Below are positions 1-8,398 of a stretch of DNA of 32,983 nt, one piece after another (positions within the stretch are counted from its first letter, which is position 1; each line of letters opens with the position of its first letter). The notes under the pieces were generated by a model. That model saw only the letters and a program-made list of their open reading frames with translations, made no database searches and was not told the DNA's origin. The DNA comes from Deltaproteobacteria bacterium (lineage in GTDB: Bacteria; Desulfobacterota; Desulfobacteria; Desulfobacterales; JAUVKB01): contig JAUVKB010000002.1 in assembly GCA_030596405.1 (NCBI GenBank), positions 1-32,983 on the forward strand, written 5' to 3'. A program made the position numbers and the translations under genes.

Positions 1-1205
1 AACTCGATACCAAAAACAGCCTGCCTTATTTGCTGTTCGATGTTGTTTAACGCCATGATATTTAAAACTGAACCAACTGGTAAAATGCGAATTTCAGGAT
101 CAACACTTTGGGCGATTTTTTGGTAACTTAATCTGTCAATACTTGAATCTTCTCCTTCTACAAAAACTAGTTTTTTTCCGACTGCAAACAGGCCCAAATT
201 TTGCCCAACAACTTGGACCAAATCTGGATGCTCATTGACGATATCTCCGAGTCTATGTGCTTGATTTTCACCGGTTTGAGATGAGTCTATAAAATAAACA
301 TCTCCAGTACTGTAATAAGTAGAAATCAAATCCGATGAGTGGGTCAGGAAAATATATTGGTTGGTGTGGTCTCCAATCCCCTTGAGTGATTCAATTAACT
401 GAAATGCAAGAGTTGGGTGTAAGTGCAATTCAGGCTCATCGACAATTATAATGGAATGTCGAATATCCTTTCGCGCAACATCAAATAAAATCTTGATTAT
501 TTCCTGTTCGCCAGAACTAAGGCTTCTAAAGGGTAGGGTTAAACCATCTGGAGTCTTGTATTGAAACTCAGCCGGTTTTGCTGGGTTGATATCAAGAAGC
601 TCTTTTCCTGGTAAAGTTTCTTTAAATATTTTTTGATATTTTTTAAATGGATCTGGGTATTTACTAAGTATTTCAGTTCCGGTCTGCAGAGGATCAGATT
701 TCATTACCTCTGCTAACTTCTTATCTCTAGCCGCAGATTTTTGGTGGATATAATTTACAAATTGTTGCCATCTGTTTGTAAATGTAGAAAAGTAATAATT
801 TCCGACTCCTTCAACGTCATCGGGGTCGCCGCCAAGCCAATTTACTTGACTGTATTTAACTGCTTGCACACTTCTTGTTGAATCTATCTGAACTAGAGAT
901 CCTACATATCTGCTGGAGCCATATGTCCGGCTATTAATATATTTGGCTAATGCCTGACTAGGAGTTCCTTTTGAAATTTTAATTTCACTACCATTGAAAT
1001 ACTTCTCCGCTTCCTCCTCCGGTCTGGTAGACTGAATGGTCATGTCCATCAAAGCATTCCCTTGTATTATGGAAACAATTGCATCCTTCAGCCTAGTCTT
1101 ACCCGAACCATTTGCACCAGCGATAATCACAGTATTTCCAAGACCTTCTACTGCAAAATGTTTGATAGGGCTGAAATCAGTCAACCGCATTGAGCTAATT
1201 TTCAT
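1..1205 (-). CDS. AAA-family (OLD/AAA_21-type) ATPase with Toprim-like C-terminus, partial
   Basis: An open frame reads without a stop from an ATG at 1205 to the left window edge, about 401 codons, so the C-terminus is missing. Seen: Walker A GANGSGKT at residues 30-37, an ABC-type signature LSSGEQE near residue 230, Walker B IIIVDEPELHLHP near residue 255, a switch His in FLTHSSD, and then KLVFVEGED near residue 343, which fits the first acidic strand of a Toprim domain. This order (split ABC ATPase followed by Toprim) is typical of OLD-family nucleases, some of which act in phage defence (for example GajA of Gabija); others are unlinked to defence. The gene is more AT-rich than the housekeeping genes to its right and sits beside a recombinase remnant, which suggests acquisition. 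Whether a helicase or other partner lies further left cannot be seen. ATPase class is sure; the biological role is not. Confidence 0.85.
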   Translation of the reverse strand, partial: MKISSMRLTDFSPIKHFAVEGLGNTVIIAGANGSGKTRLKDAIVSIIQGNALMDMTIQSTRPEEEAEKYFNGSEIKISKGTPSQALAKYINSRTYGSSRYVGSLVQIDSTRSVQAVKYSQVNWLGGDPDDVEGVGNYYFSTFTNRWQQFVNYIHQKSAARDKKLAEVMKSDPLQTGTEILSKYPDPFKKYQKIFKETLPGKELLDINPAKPAEFQYKTPDGLTLPFRSLSSGEQEIIKILFDVARKDIRHSIIIVDEPELHLHPTLAFQLIESLKGIGDHTNQYIFLTHSSDLISTYYSTGDVYFIDSSQTGENQAHRLGDIVNEHPDLVQVVGQNLGLFAVGKKLVFVEGEDSSIDRLSYQKIAQSVDPEIRILPVGSVLNIMALNNIEQQIRQAVFGIE

Positions 1206-1551
1206 ATTGGAACCTTTCTGGCGTAATTATTTTTGTCACACAACGAATTGTATTAAGCAGAAAAAAATCTGCATATTAACCCTATATATTTTCTTTATAA
1301 TATGATATTTTTGTATTTAATACAGCTTTAAAAAAAATATTATGGCATATAAGTAGAGAACATGTAAAGGAAAGGTTTCGTCCAAAACCAGGCAAGCTTT
1401 TAGAGCAGTGCGGCAGGTAATGCGTTATCATCATTACGTAATCCGGACAGAACAAACGCATGTAAATGGATAGTGGCAATTCCGGGGACACCTTAGTAAT
1501 GCCGCAATTCAGGCACAACTACTTGAAAAGACAACTCTTAGAAAAACGAAA
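1206..1551. other. Gene-poor spacer with recombinase remnant
   Basis: No intact gene is supported here. The stretch 1206-1350 is very AT-rich and may hold the promoter of the leftward ATPase gene. The middle holds the integrase remnant. The stretch 1474-1551 contains TTCCGGGGACACC (1480-1492), which looks like part of a REP-type or miniature element, but no complete element with ends could be delimited. Confidence 0.5.
1364..1473 (+). pseudogene. Decayed N-terminus of an integron-integrase-like tyrosine recombinase
   Basis: The plus strand encodes KERFRPKPGKLLEQ (frame from 1364), and after a one-base slip at about 1408 continues as VRQVMRYHHYVIRTEQTHVN; a second one-base loss near 1467 hides the expected W-I. 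Joined, these match the SAM-like N-terminal domain of IntI-type integrases (pattern L..Q.R...RY.HY..RTEQ..VNW). The catalytic Arg/His/Tyr domain is absent, so this is a remnant. Directly downstream is an unrelated segment containing TTCCGGGGACACC, a motif I associate with scattered REP-like elements, so the break point may be a secondary insertion or deletion. No start codon or ribosome binding site is preserved. Confidence 0.7.
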
Positions 1552-1575
1552 CCCCGCATCAATGATGCGGGGCTT
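1549..1575 (-). terminator. Rho-independent terminator of tRNA-Asn
   Basis: A perfect inverted repeat CCCCGCATC / GATGCGGGG with a 3-base loop spans 1552-1572. Read on the minus strand it is followed by TTTCGTTTTTC, a T-rich tail. It lies about 45 bases beyond the 3' end of the minus-strand tRNA-Asn gene. Confidence 0.85.
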
Positions 1576-1617
1576 TATTTGTTAAGCAACCGGTTCGAAA
1601 TGGGTTGCATTTATTGC

Positions 1618-1693
1618 TGGCTCCCCAGCACGGACTCGAACCGCGGACTTGGTGGTTAACAGCCACCCGCTCTGCCAACTGAGCTACTGGGGA
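1618..1693 (-). tRNA. tRNA-Asn (GTT)
   Basis: On the minus strand the 73-nt cloverleaf begins TCCCCAG and ends CTGGGGA plus discriminator G, followed by an encoded CCA (1618-1620). The D arm carries AGCTCAGTTGGCAGAGC, the anticodon loop is CTGTTAA with anticodon GTT, and the T loop is GGTTCGAGTCC. All arms pair. The 3' end faces the recombinase remnant and the OLD-type ATPase gene, the orientation usual for tRNA-associated integration. Confidence 0.96.
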
Positions 1694-1808
1694 TTATTAT
1701 AAGCAAGGGCTATTAATAGAATACTGATTAAAAATCAAGCAATTTTTTACCGTATTTTTAAAAATGTTATGTCTCTTTGTGCCCTGGTTTAAGAAAAAAC
1801 CGCTATTT

Positions 1809-2513
1809 TTACATCATTACCTCGTTACCAGGCTCAAGCACCACCACCTCAATGCCGGGGGATTCTTCTTTAATAATTTTTTCAAATGCTGAAGTATCCT
1901 GCTCCAAAATAGGGAAAGTTTTGTAATGCATGGGGATGACTTTTTTTGCACCCAATAACTTTGCCGCAAGGGATGCCTGTAGCGGATCCATGGTAAAAAC
2001 ACCACCAATGGGCAATAACGCCAGGTCAATAGGATAAAGTTCACCTAAGATTTTCATCGAATAAAATATTCCCGTGTCACCGGCATGGTAAATGGTAAAA
2101 CCGTTTTCGAGCTTTATTATATAACCTGTAGGGCTTGCTGTCTGGGAAGAATGGAAGGCCTGAGTCATTGTTATTGATATACCGTCAAAAACGACAGTGC
2201 CTCCGATATTCATACCCATTCCAAAAACAATCTGGGAATCGGGCAGGTCACCCTCCTGTTTTATTCTTTCCACCGTTTCGGGCATACCGATCAGAAGTGA
2301 ACCTGTGGCTTTTAAAATTTGAGCGGCATCCGCTGCATGATCAAAATGATCATGTGTGACCAGTACAAAATCGGCTTTTGTAATCTCATCAGCTTTAAAT
2401 GGGGCTAAGGGATTCTCCGTCAACCAGGGATCAATTATTATTACCCTTCCATTTTCAGATGTTATCTGAAAACCTGCATGCCCAAGTGATTTAATTTTAA
2501 GACTTTTTTCCAT
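1809..2513 (-). CDS. UPF0173-type metal-dependent hydrolase (metallo-beta-lactamase fold)
   Basis: This 234-residue protein has the metallo-beta-lactamase fold signature: HAGF near the N-terminus, DPWLTENP, the metal-binding THDHFDH near residue 54, YHAGDTG near residue 142, and a late PMHYKTFP. Length and motif order fit the UPF0173/UlaG-like group of small soluble hydrolases, whose substrates are mostly unknown; UlaG itself acts on L-ascorbate-6-phosphate. The ATG at 2513 is preceded on the minus strand by AAAGGAGG at good spacing, which fixes the start. No signal peptide is seen, so it is expected in the cytoplasm. It stands alone between two tRNA genes on the same strand and may be read through from tRNA-Thr or from its own promoter in 2530-2700. 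Confidence 0.93.
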   Translation of the reverse strand: MEKSLKIKSLGHAGFQITSENGRVIIIDPWLTENPLAPFKADEITKADFVLVTHDHFDHAADAAQILKATGSLLIGMPETVERIKQEGDLPDSQIVFGMGMNIGGTVVFDGISITMTQAFHSSQTASPTGYIIKLENGFTIYHAGDTGIFYSMKILGELYPIDLALLPIGGVFTMDPLQASLAAKLLGAKKVIPMHYKTFPILEQDTSAFEKIIKEESPGIEVVVLEPGNEVMM

Positions 2514-2700
2514 GTATGCGCCTCCTTTGTCTATAAGTGCTCATATTTTAAACCCTTGCACCGTGCGAGAAAGGGCTTGGCCGTCATGTTAATACCGATC
2601 TGGAAAATACGGATAAAAACAATATTATCTGCAAATTCTCTTTTAGATATCACTTCAAAATGTTATTTATAGCTTTTAGCCGTGATTTACTTGAATTTAG

Positions 2701-2776
2701 TGGAGCCGGCGGGCGGATTCGAACCGCCTACCTGCTGATTACGAATCAGCTGCTCTACCAACTGAGCTACGCCGGC
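2701..2776 (-). tRNA. tRNA-Thr (CGT)
   Basis: On the minus strand the gene starts GCCGGCG and closes with CGCCGGC, discriminator T and an encoded CCA (2701-2703). The D arm is AGCTCAGTTGGTAGAGC, the anticodon stem-loop CTGATTCGTAATCAG carries anticodon CGT, and the T arm holds GGTTCGAATCC. It is divergent from mfd, whose first codon lies only about 10 bases beyond the tRNA 5' end. Confidence 0.96.
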
Positions 2777-2786
2777 GCATGCAATA

Positions 2787-5700
2787 ATGCAACATACATT
2801 TAAAATAAATAATCTTAATATGGTACAAAATCAAGAAAATATTTCACTGTTTTCATTGGTCAGGCAAGTCCATGACAGGACTTCACACATTGAATGCTCG
2901 GGTCTGGAAGGATCTGAAAAGGCTTATCTTGTTTCAAAATTATATATTGAACAGAAAAAACCTGTTATTATTATAGCGCCTTCTCAAAGAGACGGGGAAA
3001 GATTTTTGGAAGACCTCCATTTTTTTTTAAAAGATATCTCACCCCCTGTCATATATTTCCCCTCTTACAATATCCTGCCGTTTACGCCTGTCTCCTATCA
3101 CACGGAAACGGCTGCGAGACGGATCAGCGCTCTTTTCCGGTTAACTGAAGGCGGCAAAGAGGCAATTGTGATTACAACGGTTCAGGGTTTGCTGCAAAAA
3201 CTTATCCCGAAACAGGAAATTTACGATTACGCAGAACTTGTAATGGTTGGAGAAGATATTGAACAAAATTTTTTGATAAACAAATTGATTTCGGGTGGTT
3301 ATGTCCGTTCAACGATCGTTGAGGAACCCGGAGATTTTTGTGTGAGAGGGGGGATTATCGATATTTTTTCCCCGCTTTATCCTGATCCGGTAAGGGTAGA
3401 ATTTTTCGGTGACACCGTTGATTCTTTAAGATTTTTTTCCGCGGCCAGCCAGCGGAAAACAGAAAGTATATCTGAAGCCGTTATCCTGCCTGCAAGGGAA
3501 ACAATTTTGAAAATGGAGCGTATTGATCATATTGTCGAGACGATAAGGGAGTATGCATACGACTTTGATATGCCCGCAACCAGGGTGAGAGAGCTGATTG
3601 ACAAGATCAAAAAAGAGGGTGTATTCCCCGGAATTGAGAGCCTTATCCCGTTAATCTATCCAAGGCTTGATACTCTTTTTAATTATGTTCCGGAAAATGC
3701 GATCTTTACACTGATCGAACCGAATGAATTAGAAAAGGCGGCAGACAAGTTTGAAGAACAGATATCAAAAAGCTATATGTCTGCGCTAAAAGAAGATGTT
3801 CTTTGTGTTAAACCGGATGCCCTTTATCTAAGATGGGCGGAAGCGCGAGAGACAATTTCGCAAAAAAAGCCGTTGGTCCTTAAAATGCTCCCCGTGGCCG
3901 TAGAATGTGACAAAAGAGCAGAACCGTCTCCCCGGTACAATTTTTCCGTAAAAAATAATAGCGCGGTATCTGCCGAAATAAAGAATTACCGGGGAAAAGA
4001 CAACCTGTTATCGCCCGTTGCAAACTGGGTATATGACAAAAAGGAGTATGGATGTACTGTAATTTTTGTTTGCAGTGTCCGGTCACAGGCTGACAGATTA
4101 ACATCGCTTCTGGCGCCGTATAATATCCAAATGGAGATTATTGACGGCTTTCCGGACAGTTCCCGCATAAAAACCGGGCATGTATATGTCTGTCTTGGCC
4201 TGATTTCCTCTGGTTTCTTCTGGCAGAATGAATCTCTTGCCATAATTTCCGAAAATGAAATTTTTGGCGCAAAACACCACGGAAGAAGAACAGACAGACA
4301 AAAGCTCCAAACAAAACTGCTTGCATTTGAAGATTTGAAAAAAAGTGATCTTGTCGTACACATCGAACACGGCATCGGCCGTTATGAAGGCCTGGTCAAA
4401 ATGAAGATAGAGGGAGCAACAAATGATTATCTGCTTTTAACCTATAAGGATGAGGACAAACTTTATCTGCCCGTTTACAGGATGAACATGGCAAGCAAAT
4501 ACATGGGCGTGGACGGAATTGTGCCGGTCCTCGATAAAATGGGCGGAAAATCATGGAATCGTGTAAAATCAAAAATAAAAAAATCGGTGGAGAAAATTGC
4601 CGGTGAGCTCCTTAAGCTATATGCCGTGCGGAAAGTGCAAAAAGGTATCGCCTATAAAGAGCTTGACGGTTATTTTCAGGATTTTGCGGCTGGTTTCCCA
4701 TATGAAGAAACAGCGGATCAGTTAAAAGCCATAGATGATGTCATAGATGACATGAAGTCATCTATGCCCATGGACAGGCTTGTGTGCGGTGACGTGGGAT
4801 ATGGAAAAACCGAGGTGGCGCTGCGCGCATCGTTTTTAACCGTTAATAACGGCAAACAGGTCGCAATACTCGTCCCTACCACGGTGCTCGCACAGCAGCA
4901 TTTTGAAACTTTTACCGAGAGGTTTAAGCGGTATTCCGTAAATATTGAATGTTTAAGCAGATTTAAAAAAGCTAAAGAACAGCGTATCATCATAGATAAT
5001 ATCAAGACGGGTAAGGTCGATATTGTCATAGGAACCCACAGGCTTCTTCAGAAGGATATAAATTTTAAAGATATTGGGCTTATTGTTCTTGACGAGGAGC
5101 AGCGGTTTGGCGTCAAACATAAAGAAAAATTGAAAAAAATAAAGGGAACTGTAGATGTGCTGGCATTAACGGCAACCCCAATACCGCGAACACTTCATAT
5201 GTCGATGATGGGCATACGCGATATAAGTGTGATTTCAACACCGCCGGAGCAGCGCCGTGCGATTATCACATATATTTCAGAATTTGATGATACGATTATT
5301 TCGGAAGCAGTTAGAAGGGAGATCAATAGAAAGGGACAGATTTTTTTTGTACACAACAATATCAAGAACATATGGTCTGTCGCAAAAAAATTACAGGAAC
5401 TTGTACCGGAAGTCAGGCTTGACGTGGCCCACGGTCGTTTGACCGAAAATGAGCTGGAAAAGGTAATGTTCCGGTTCCTGCACAAAGAGATAGATATGCT
5501 GGTTTGCACCACGATCATAGAATCCGGCCTCGATATATCTTCAGCCAACACCATACTGGTAAACCGGGCGGACAGGATGGGACTGTCTCAGATTTACCAG
5601 TTGCGGGGGCGTGTTGGGAGGTCGGATGAGCAGGCATATGCATATCTTTTTATCCCCAATGAAAGCATTTTAAGCAAAAATGCCAAAAAACGTCTTAAGG

Positions 5701-6338
5701 TGCTGATGGAACACAGTGATCTCGGCTCAGGATTCCAGATAGCCATGAGTGATTTGCAGATCAGGGGAGGCGGCACAATACTCGGTGCGTCCCAGTCGGG
5801 GCATATCGCCGCGGTGGGCTATGACATGTTTCTTAAGCTCATGGAAAATGCAATGTCTGAATTAAAAGGAAAACCGGTTTGCGAACCTCTGGACCCGGAA
5901 ATTAATATTACTATATCCGCTTTTATTCCCGAATCTTATATACCTGATATTGATCAGAGACTTTTGGCATACCGCCGCCTGTCAAAAATGGCATCACTTA
6001 AAGAGATTTCAGATTTTAAAATAGAGCTAAAAGACCGTTTTGGCGAATTGCCGGTTGAAGCCGCCAATCTTCTGATAAAAATCATGCTTAGAGTATTGGC
6101 CATAGAAGCAGGGGTGAAAAGGCTTGACTTGAGGGATTCACAGCTTCTGATTCACCTTTCGGAAGCGCACTGGAAATCCTCTTTTGCTATTATTGACATG
6201 ATCACTGCAGGCAGAAAGCTTTTTGATGTTACCAGGGATAACGTGCTTAGAGTAAAGCTGTTAAAACAGGGGACAACCGGTCTTTTTTTTCAGGCCAAAA
6301 ACATCTTGAAAGAAATTGCGCAGCATGTTAACGGCTGA
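2787..6338 (+). CDS. mfd: Transcription-repair coupling factor Mfd
   Basis: Mfd is a DNA translocase that removes RNA polymerase stalled at lesions and recruits UvrA. The 1183-residue length is normal for the family. Seen in order: a UvrB-like N-terminal region (residues about 30-350), an RNA-polymerase-interaction region around EHGIGRYEGL (about 527-580), then helicase motifs of the RecG/Mfd type: Walker A GDVGYGKT at 668-675, DEEQ at 769-772, ALTATPIPRT, and the TRG segment around QLRGRVGRSD. The C-terminal UvrA-binding TRCF domain closes the protein. The start is uncertain: ATG at 2787 is nearly abutting the divergent tRNA-Thr, and ATG at 2820 (residue 12) is possible; neither has a clear ribosome binding site. 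Confidence 0.97.
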   Translation: MQHTFKINNLNMVQNQENISLFSLVRQVHDRTSHIECSGLEGSEKAYLVSKLYIEQKKPVIIIAPSQRDGERFLEDLHFFLKDISPPVIYFPSYNILPFTPVSYHTETAARRISALFRLTEGGKEAIVITTVQGLLQKLIPKQEIYDYAELVMVGEDIEQNFLINKLISGGYVRSTIVEEPGDFCVRGGIIDIFSPLYPDPVRVEFFGDTVDSLRFFSAASQRKTESISEAVILPARETILKMERIDHIVETIREYAYDFDMPATRVRELIDKIKKEGVFPGIESLIPLIYPRLDTLFNYVPENAIFTLIEPNELEKAADKFEEQISKSYMSALKEDVLCVKPDALYLRWAEARETISQKKPLVLKMLPVAVECDKRAEPSPRYNFSVKNNSAVSAEIKNYRGKDNLLSPVANWVYDKKEYGCTVIFVCSVRSQADRLTSLLAPYNIQMEIIDGFPDSSRIKTGHVYVCLGLISSGFFWQNESLAIISENEIFGAKHHGRRTDRQKLQTKLLAFEDLKKSDLVVHIEHGIGRYEGLVKMKIEGATNDYLLLTYKDEDKLYLPVYRMNMASKYMGVDGIVPVLDKMGGKSWNRVKSKIKKSVEKIAGELLKLYAVRKVQKGIAYKELDGYFQDFAAGFPYEETADQLKAIDDVIDDMKSSMPMDRLVCGDVGYGKTEVALRASFLTVNNGKQVAILVPTTVLAQQHFETFTERFKRYSVNIECLSRFKKAKEQRIIIDNIKTGKVDIVIGTHRLLQKDINFKDIGLIVLDEEQRFGVKHKEKLKKIKGTVDVLALTATPIPRTLHMSMMGIRDISVISTPPEQRRAIITYISEFDDTIISEAVRREINRKGQIFFVHNNIKNIWSVAKKLQELVPEVRLDVAHGRLTENELEKVMFRFLHKEIDMLVCTTIIESGLDISSANTILVNRADRMGLSQIYQLRGRVGRSDEQAYAYLFIPNESILSKNAKKRLKVLMEHSDLGSGFQIAMSDLQIRGGGTILGASQSGHIAAVGYDMFLKLMENAMSELKGKPVCEPLDPEINITISAFIPESYIPDIDQRLLAYRRLSKMASLKEISDFKIELKDRFGELPVEAANLLIKIMLRVLAIEAGVKRLDLRDSQLLIHLSEAHWKSSFAIIDMITAGRKLFDVTRDNVLRVKLLKQGTTGLFFQAKNILKEIAQHVNG

Positions 6339-6501
6339 ACACTTTTTGCCTGTTTATTAATGTCGCGAAACCTTCTTGCCGGTTGTCAATGATAAAATTT
6401 TATTGTGTTGTAATATTTTAGCTTTTACATGATGCTCAGGACAATCGGGCAAATCAGGACCATTGGAATCAGATAGTTTTAGCCGGGATTTTGGAAATAT
6501 A

Positions 6502-7515
6502 ATGACAACCTTTTGTTTTAATAAAATAATTAATAGTTTTGCATATCGTGTTTTATATATTGCTGTTTGCTGTCTGTTCGGTTTTTTCACAATTGTCGAG
6601 GCAAAAGAGGCAAAAATTGTTGATCGGATCGTTGCGGTGGTTAATAATGATATAATTACACTTTTCGACTTGAACCAGGCGACTGGCCCCTATCTGGGAA
6701 AAATCAAAGAGGATGAGTACCCTGCTGAAAAGGAAAAACAAATTCTCTTTAAGCTTCGAGGGGATATTTTGAATCAACTTGTCGATGAAAAACTTACGGA
6801 TCAGGAGATAATACGTTCCAGCATTTCGATCAGCAAAAACGAAGTTGACAATGCAATTGAACATATCAAGGAGCTAAACTATTATACTGATGAAGATCTG
6901 AGAAAACAATTGCTCATGGAAGGGTCCAGCCTTGAAAAGTATCGTGAAAATTTAAAAAAACAGATGCTTAGAGCAAAACTTATCGATTTTGAGATAAAAT
7001 CCAGGATCGTAATTACCGAAAAAGATATAAGTTCATATTATGAAAGCCACCAGGAATTGTATGGCGGGGAAGAAAAATACCATCTTAAAAACATTATCAT
7101 GAAGGCCCCTATTTTTGCCGACAAAAAAGAAAAACTTGCTGTATTGAAAAGAATGGAGATGGTAATGGAAAAGATAGAAAAGGGGGAATCTTTTGAAGAA
7201 ACGGCAAAAACTTACTCTGAATCAAGTTTGGCTGCCGAAGGAGGAGACCTTGGCCTGTTTAATATAAACGATCTGTCCCCACAGCTCCAGGATGCGATCA
7301 GAGGGCTGAAGGCCGGTGATTTCACGCCTGTTCTTGATACCGAGCAGGGATATCAGATCTTTTTTATTCAGGATATCGTCACGACTGAAGGAAAATCCTT
7401 AGAGGAGGCATCTGCCGATATTAGAGACAAGCTTTACCGTGACATAGTTGATGAAAAATTTCGCACATGGATAAAAGACCTGCGCAAGCGGTCTCTGACC
7501 AAAATTATAAGATAG
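6502..7515 (+). CDS. SurA/PpiC-type periplasmic chaperone and peptidyl-prolyl isomerase
   Basis: The protein has a Sec-type N-terminus (hydrophobic stretch after the first 16 residues, ending near IVEAKEA), a SurA-like N-terminal chaperone helix region (VDRIVAVVNNDIIT, then residues to about 150), and a single parvulin (rotamase) domain with the typical YSESSLAAEGGDLG and later AIRGLKAGDF. E. coli SurA has two parvulin domains; one domain is common outside gammaproteobacteria. The likely role is outer-membrane protein folding in the periplasm, implying a Gram-negative envelope. The ATG at 6502 is preferred because it puts the hydrophobic segment at the usual distance; a TTG at 6463 is in frame upstream with AGGA before it and would add 13 residues. 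It follows mfd after about 160 bases. Confidence 0.9.
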   Translation: MTTFCFNKIINSFAYRVLYIAVCCLFGFFTIVEAKEAKIVDRIVAVVNNDIITLFDLNQATGPYLGKIKEDEYPAEKEKQILFKLRGDILNQLVDEKLTDQEIIRSSISISKNEVDNAIEHIKELNYYTDEDLRKQLLMEGSSLEKYRENLKKQMLRAKLIDFEIKSRIVITEKDISSYYESHQELYGGEEKYHLKNIIMKAPIFADKKEKLAVLKRMEMVMEKIEKGESFEETAKTYSESSLAAEGGDLGLFNINDLSPQLQDAIRGLKAGDFTPVLDTEQGYQIFFIQDIVTTEGKSLEEASADIRDKLYRDIVDEKFRTWIKDLRKRSLTKIIR

Positions 7516-7585
7516 TATTTGCGGCGGCCCCGTAAAAAATCCAGCTTGATTTTAATCGTTAATCAATTTTTTCAAAAAAATTGGT

Positions 7586-8395
7586 GTGGCTATGGAAAAA
7601 ATGCCGGACAACAATTCTCTTTCACCCGAGCCTATTTCACCCGGGTCTCTTTCATTTGGACGTTATCTTAAAACCGTCAGACTTGAAAGGGGTATAGAGC
7701 TTGAAACGGTCTCGAAAAAAACCAGGATAACAAAAGACAATCTTCTGCTTATTGAGGCCCAGGACAATGATCGACTCCCTGCGGAAGTTTATGTGAAGGG
7801 TTTTTTACGTTCCTATGCAGAAGCCGTGGGTGCGGACAGTAAAGAGGTTATTAGACTTTATATGTCCCGGCACGATGTTTCACGGAAAAAATCGAGGCAT
7901 TCTTGCATCTGTTATAGAATATTAAATATAAAAGCATGGCCTCGTATACTGATATCTTTTGGATTAGCGGGTTGTATTATTGCTTTATCTGTTTTTGTTA
8001 TATCTGCTTTTCATGGCAAGCAGCCCGCAAATGACATATTAAACCACACGGCGCTCAGTAAAGAAAAACAAAACATGGAGCCCGATTTCACAAAATCGGA
8101 TATTTTTAATAAGGATGCTCCAATAAAACAGTATGCTGAAAATATTCAGAACAAGTTGTTGCTAAAGATAATAACAGTCGAAAAAACCTGGATGAAAGTC
8201 ATTATTGACTGCCAGAGTCCAAAAAAGTATAGCCTTAATCCCGGAGACCGATTGGAGATTGAGGCATCTTCCGGTTTTAACCTTTTAATCGGCAATGCAG
8301 GCGGGGTCAAACTGACCCTGAACGGCAAACCCGTTAGTATTCCGGGAAAACCCGGGCAGGTGATAAACCTGCAAATTCCGCAATCTGACGGATAA
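7586..8395 (+). CDS. RodZ-like membrane protein: HTH, transmembrane helix, DUF4115
   Basis: Seen: an N-terminal helix-turn-helix of the RodZ type (residues about 22-92, with GRYLKTVRLERGIELETVS and a YVKGFLRSYAEAVG ending), a basic stretch, one transmembrane helix at about 121-142, a variable linker, and a C-terminal beta-rich DUF4115-like domain (about 190-268, including WMKVIIDCQ and the GNAGGVKLTLNGKPV loop). RodZ links the MreB cytoskeleton to the cell wall machinery. The first codon is GTG at 7586 or ATG at 7592; the choice changes only two residues. The stop lies three bases before the mgtE start, so the two are probably co-transcribed. Confidence 0.88.
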   Translation: MAMEKMPDNNSLSPEPISPGSLSFGRYLKTVRLERGIELETVSKKTRITKDNLLLIEAQDNDRLPAEVYVKGFLRSYAEAVGADSKEVIRLYMSRHDVSRKKSRHSCICYRILNIKAWPRILISFGLAGCIIALSVFVISAFHGKQPANDILNHTALSKEKQNMEPDFTKSDIFNKDAPIKQYAENIQNKLLLKIITVEKTWMKVIIDCQSPKKYSLNPGDRLEIEASSGFNLLIGNAGGVKLTLNGKPVSIPGKPGQVINLQIPQSDG

Positions 8396-8398
8396 ACC

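Noticed and set aside
1282..1518. A 78-codon minus-strand frame in the spacer
   Set aside because: It lies antisense to the integrase remnant, has no ribosome binding site and its composition is not protein-like.
1585..1607. A T-loop-like GGTTCGAA with flanking inverted repeat next to tRNA-Asn, as a decayed tRNA or att site
   Set aside because: Only a 6-bp stem and the loop are present and no second copy of the tRNA 3' end could be found in the window.
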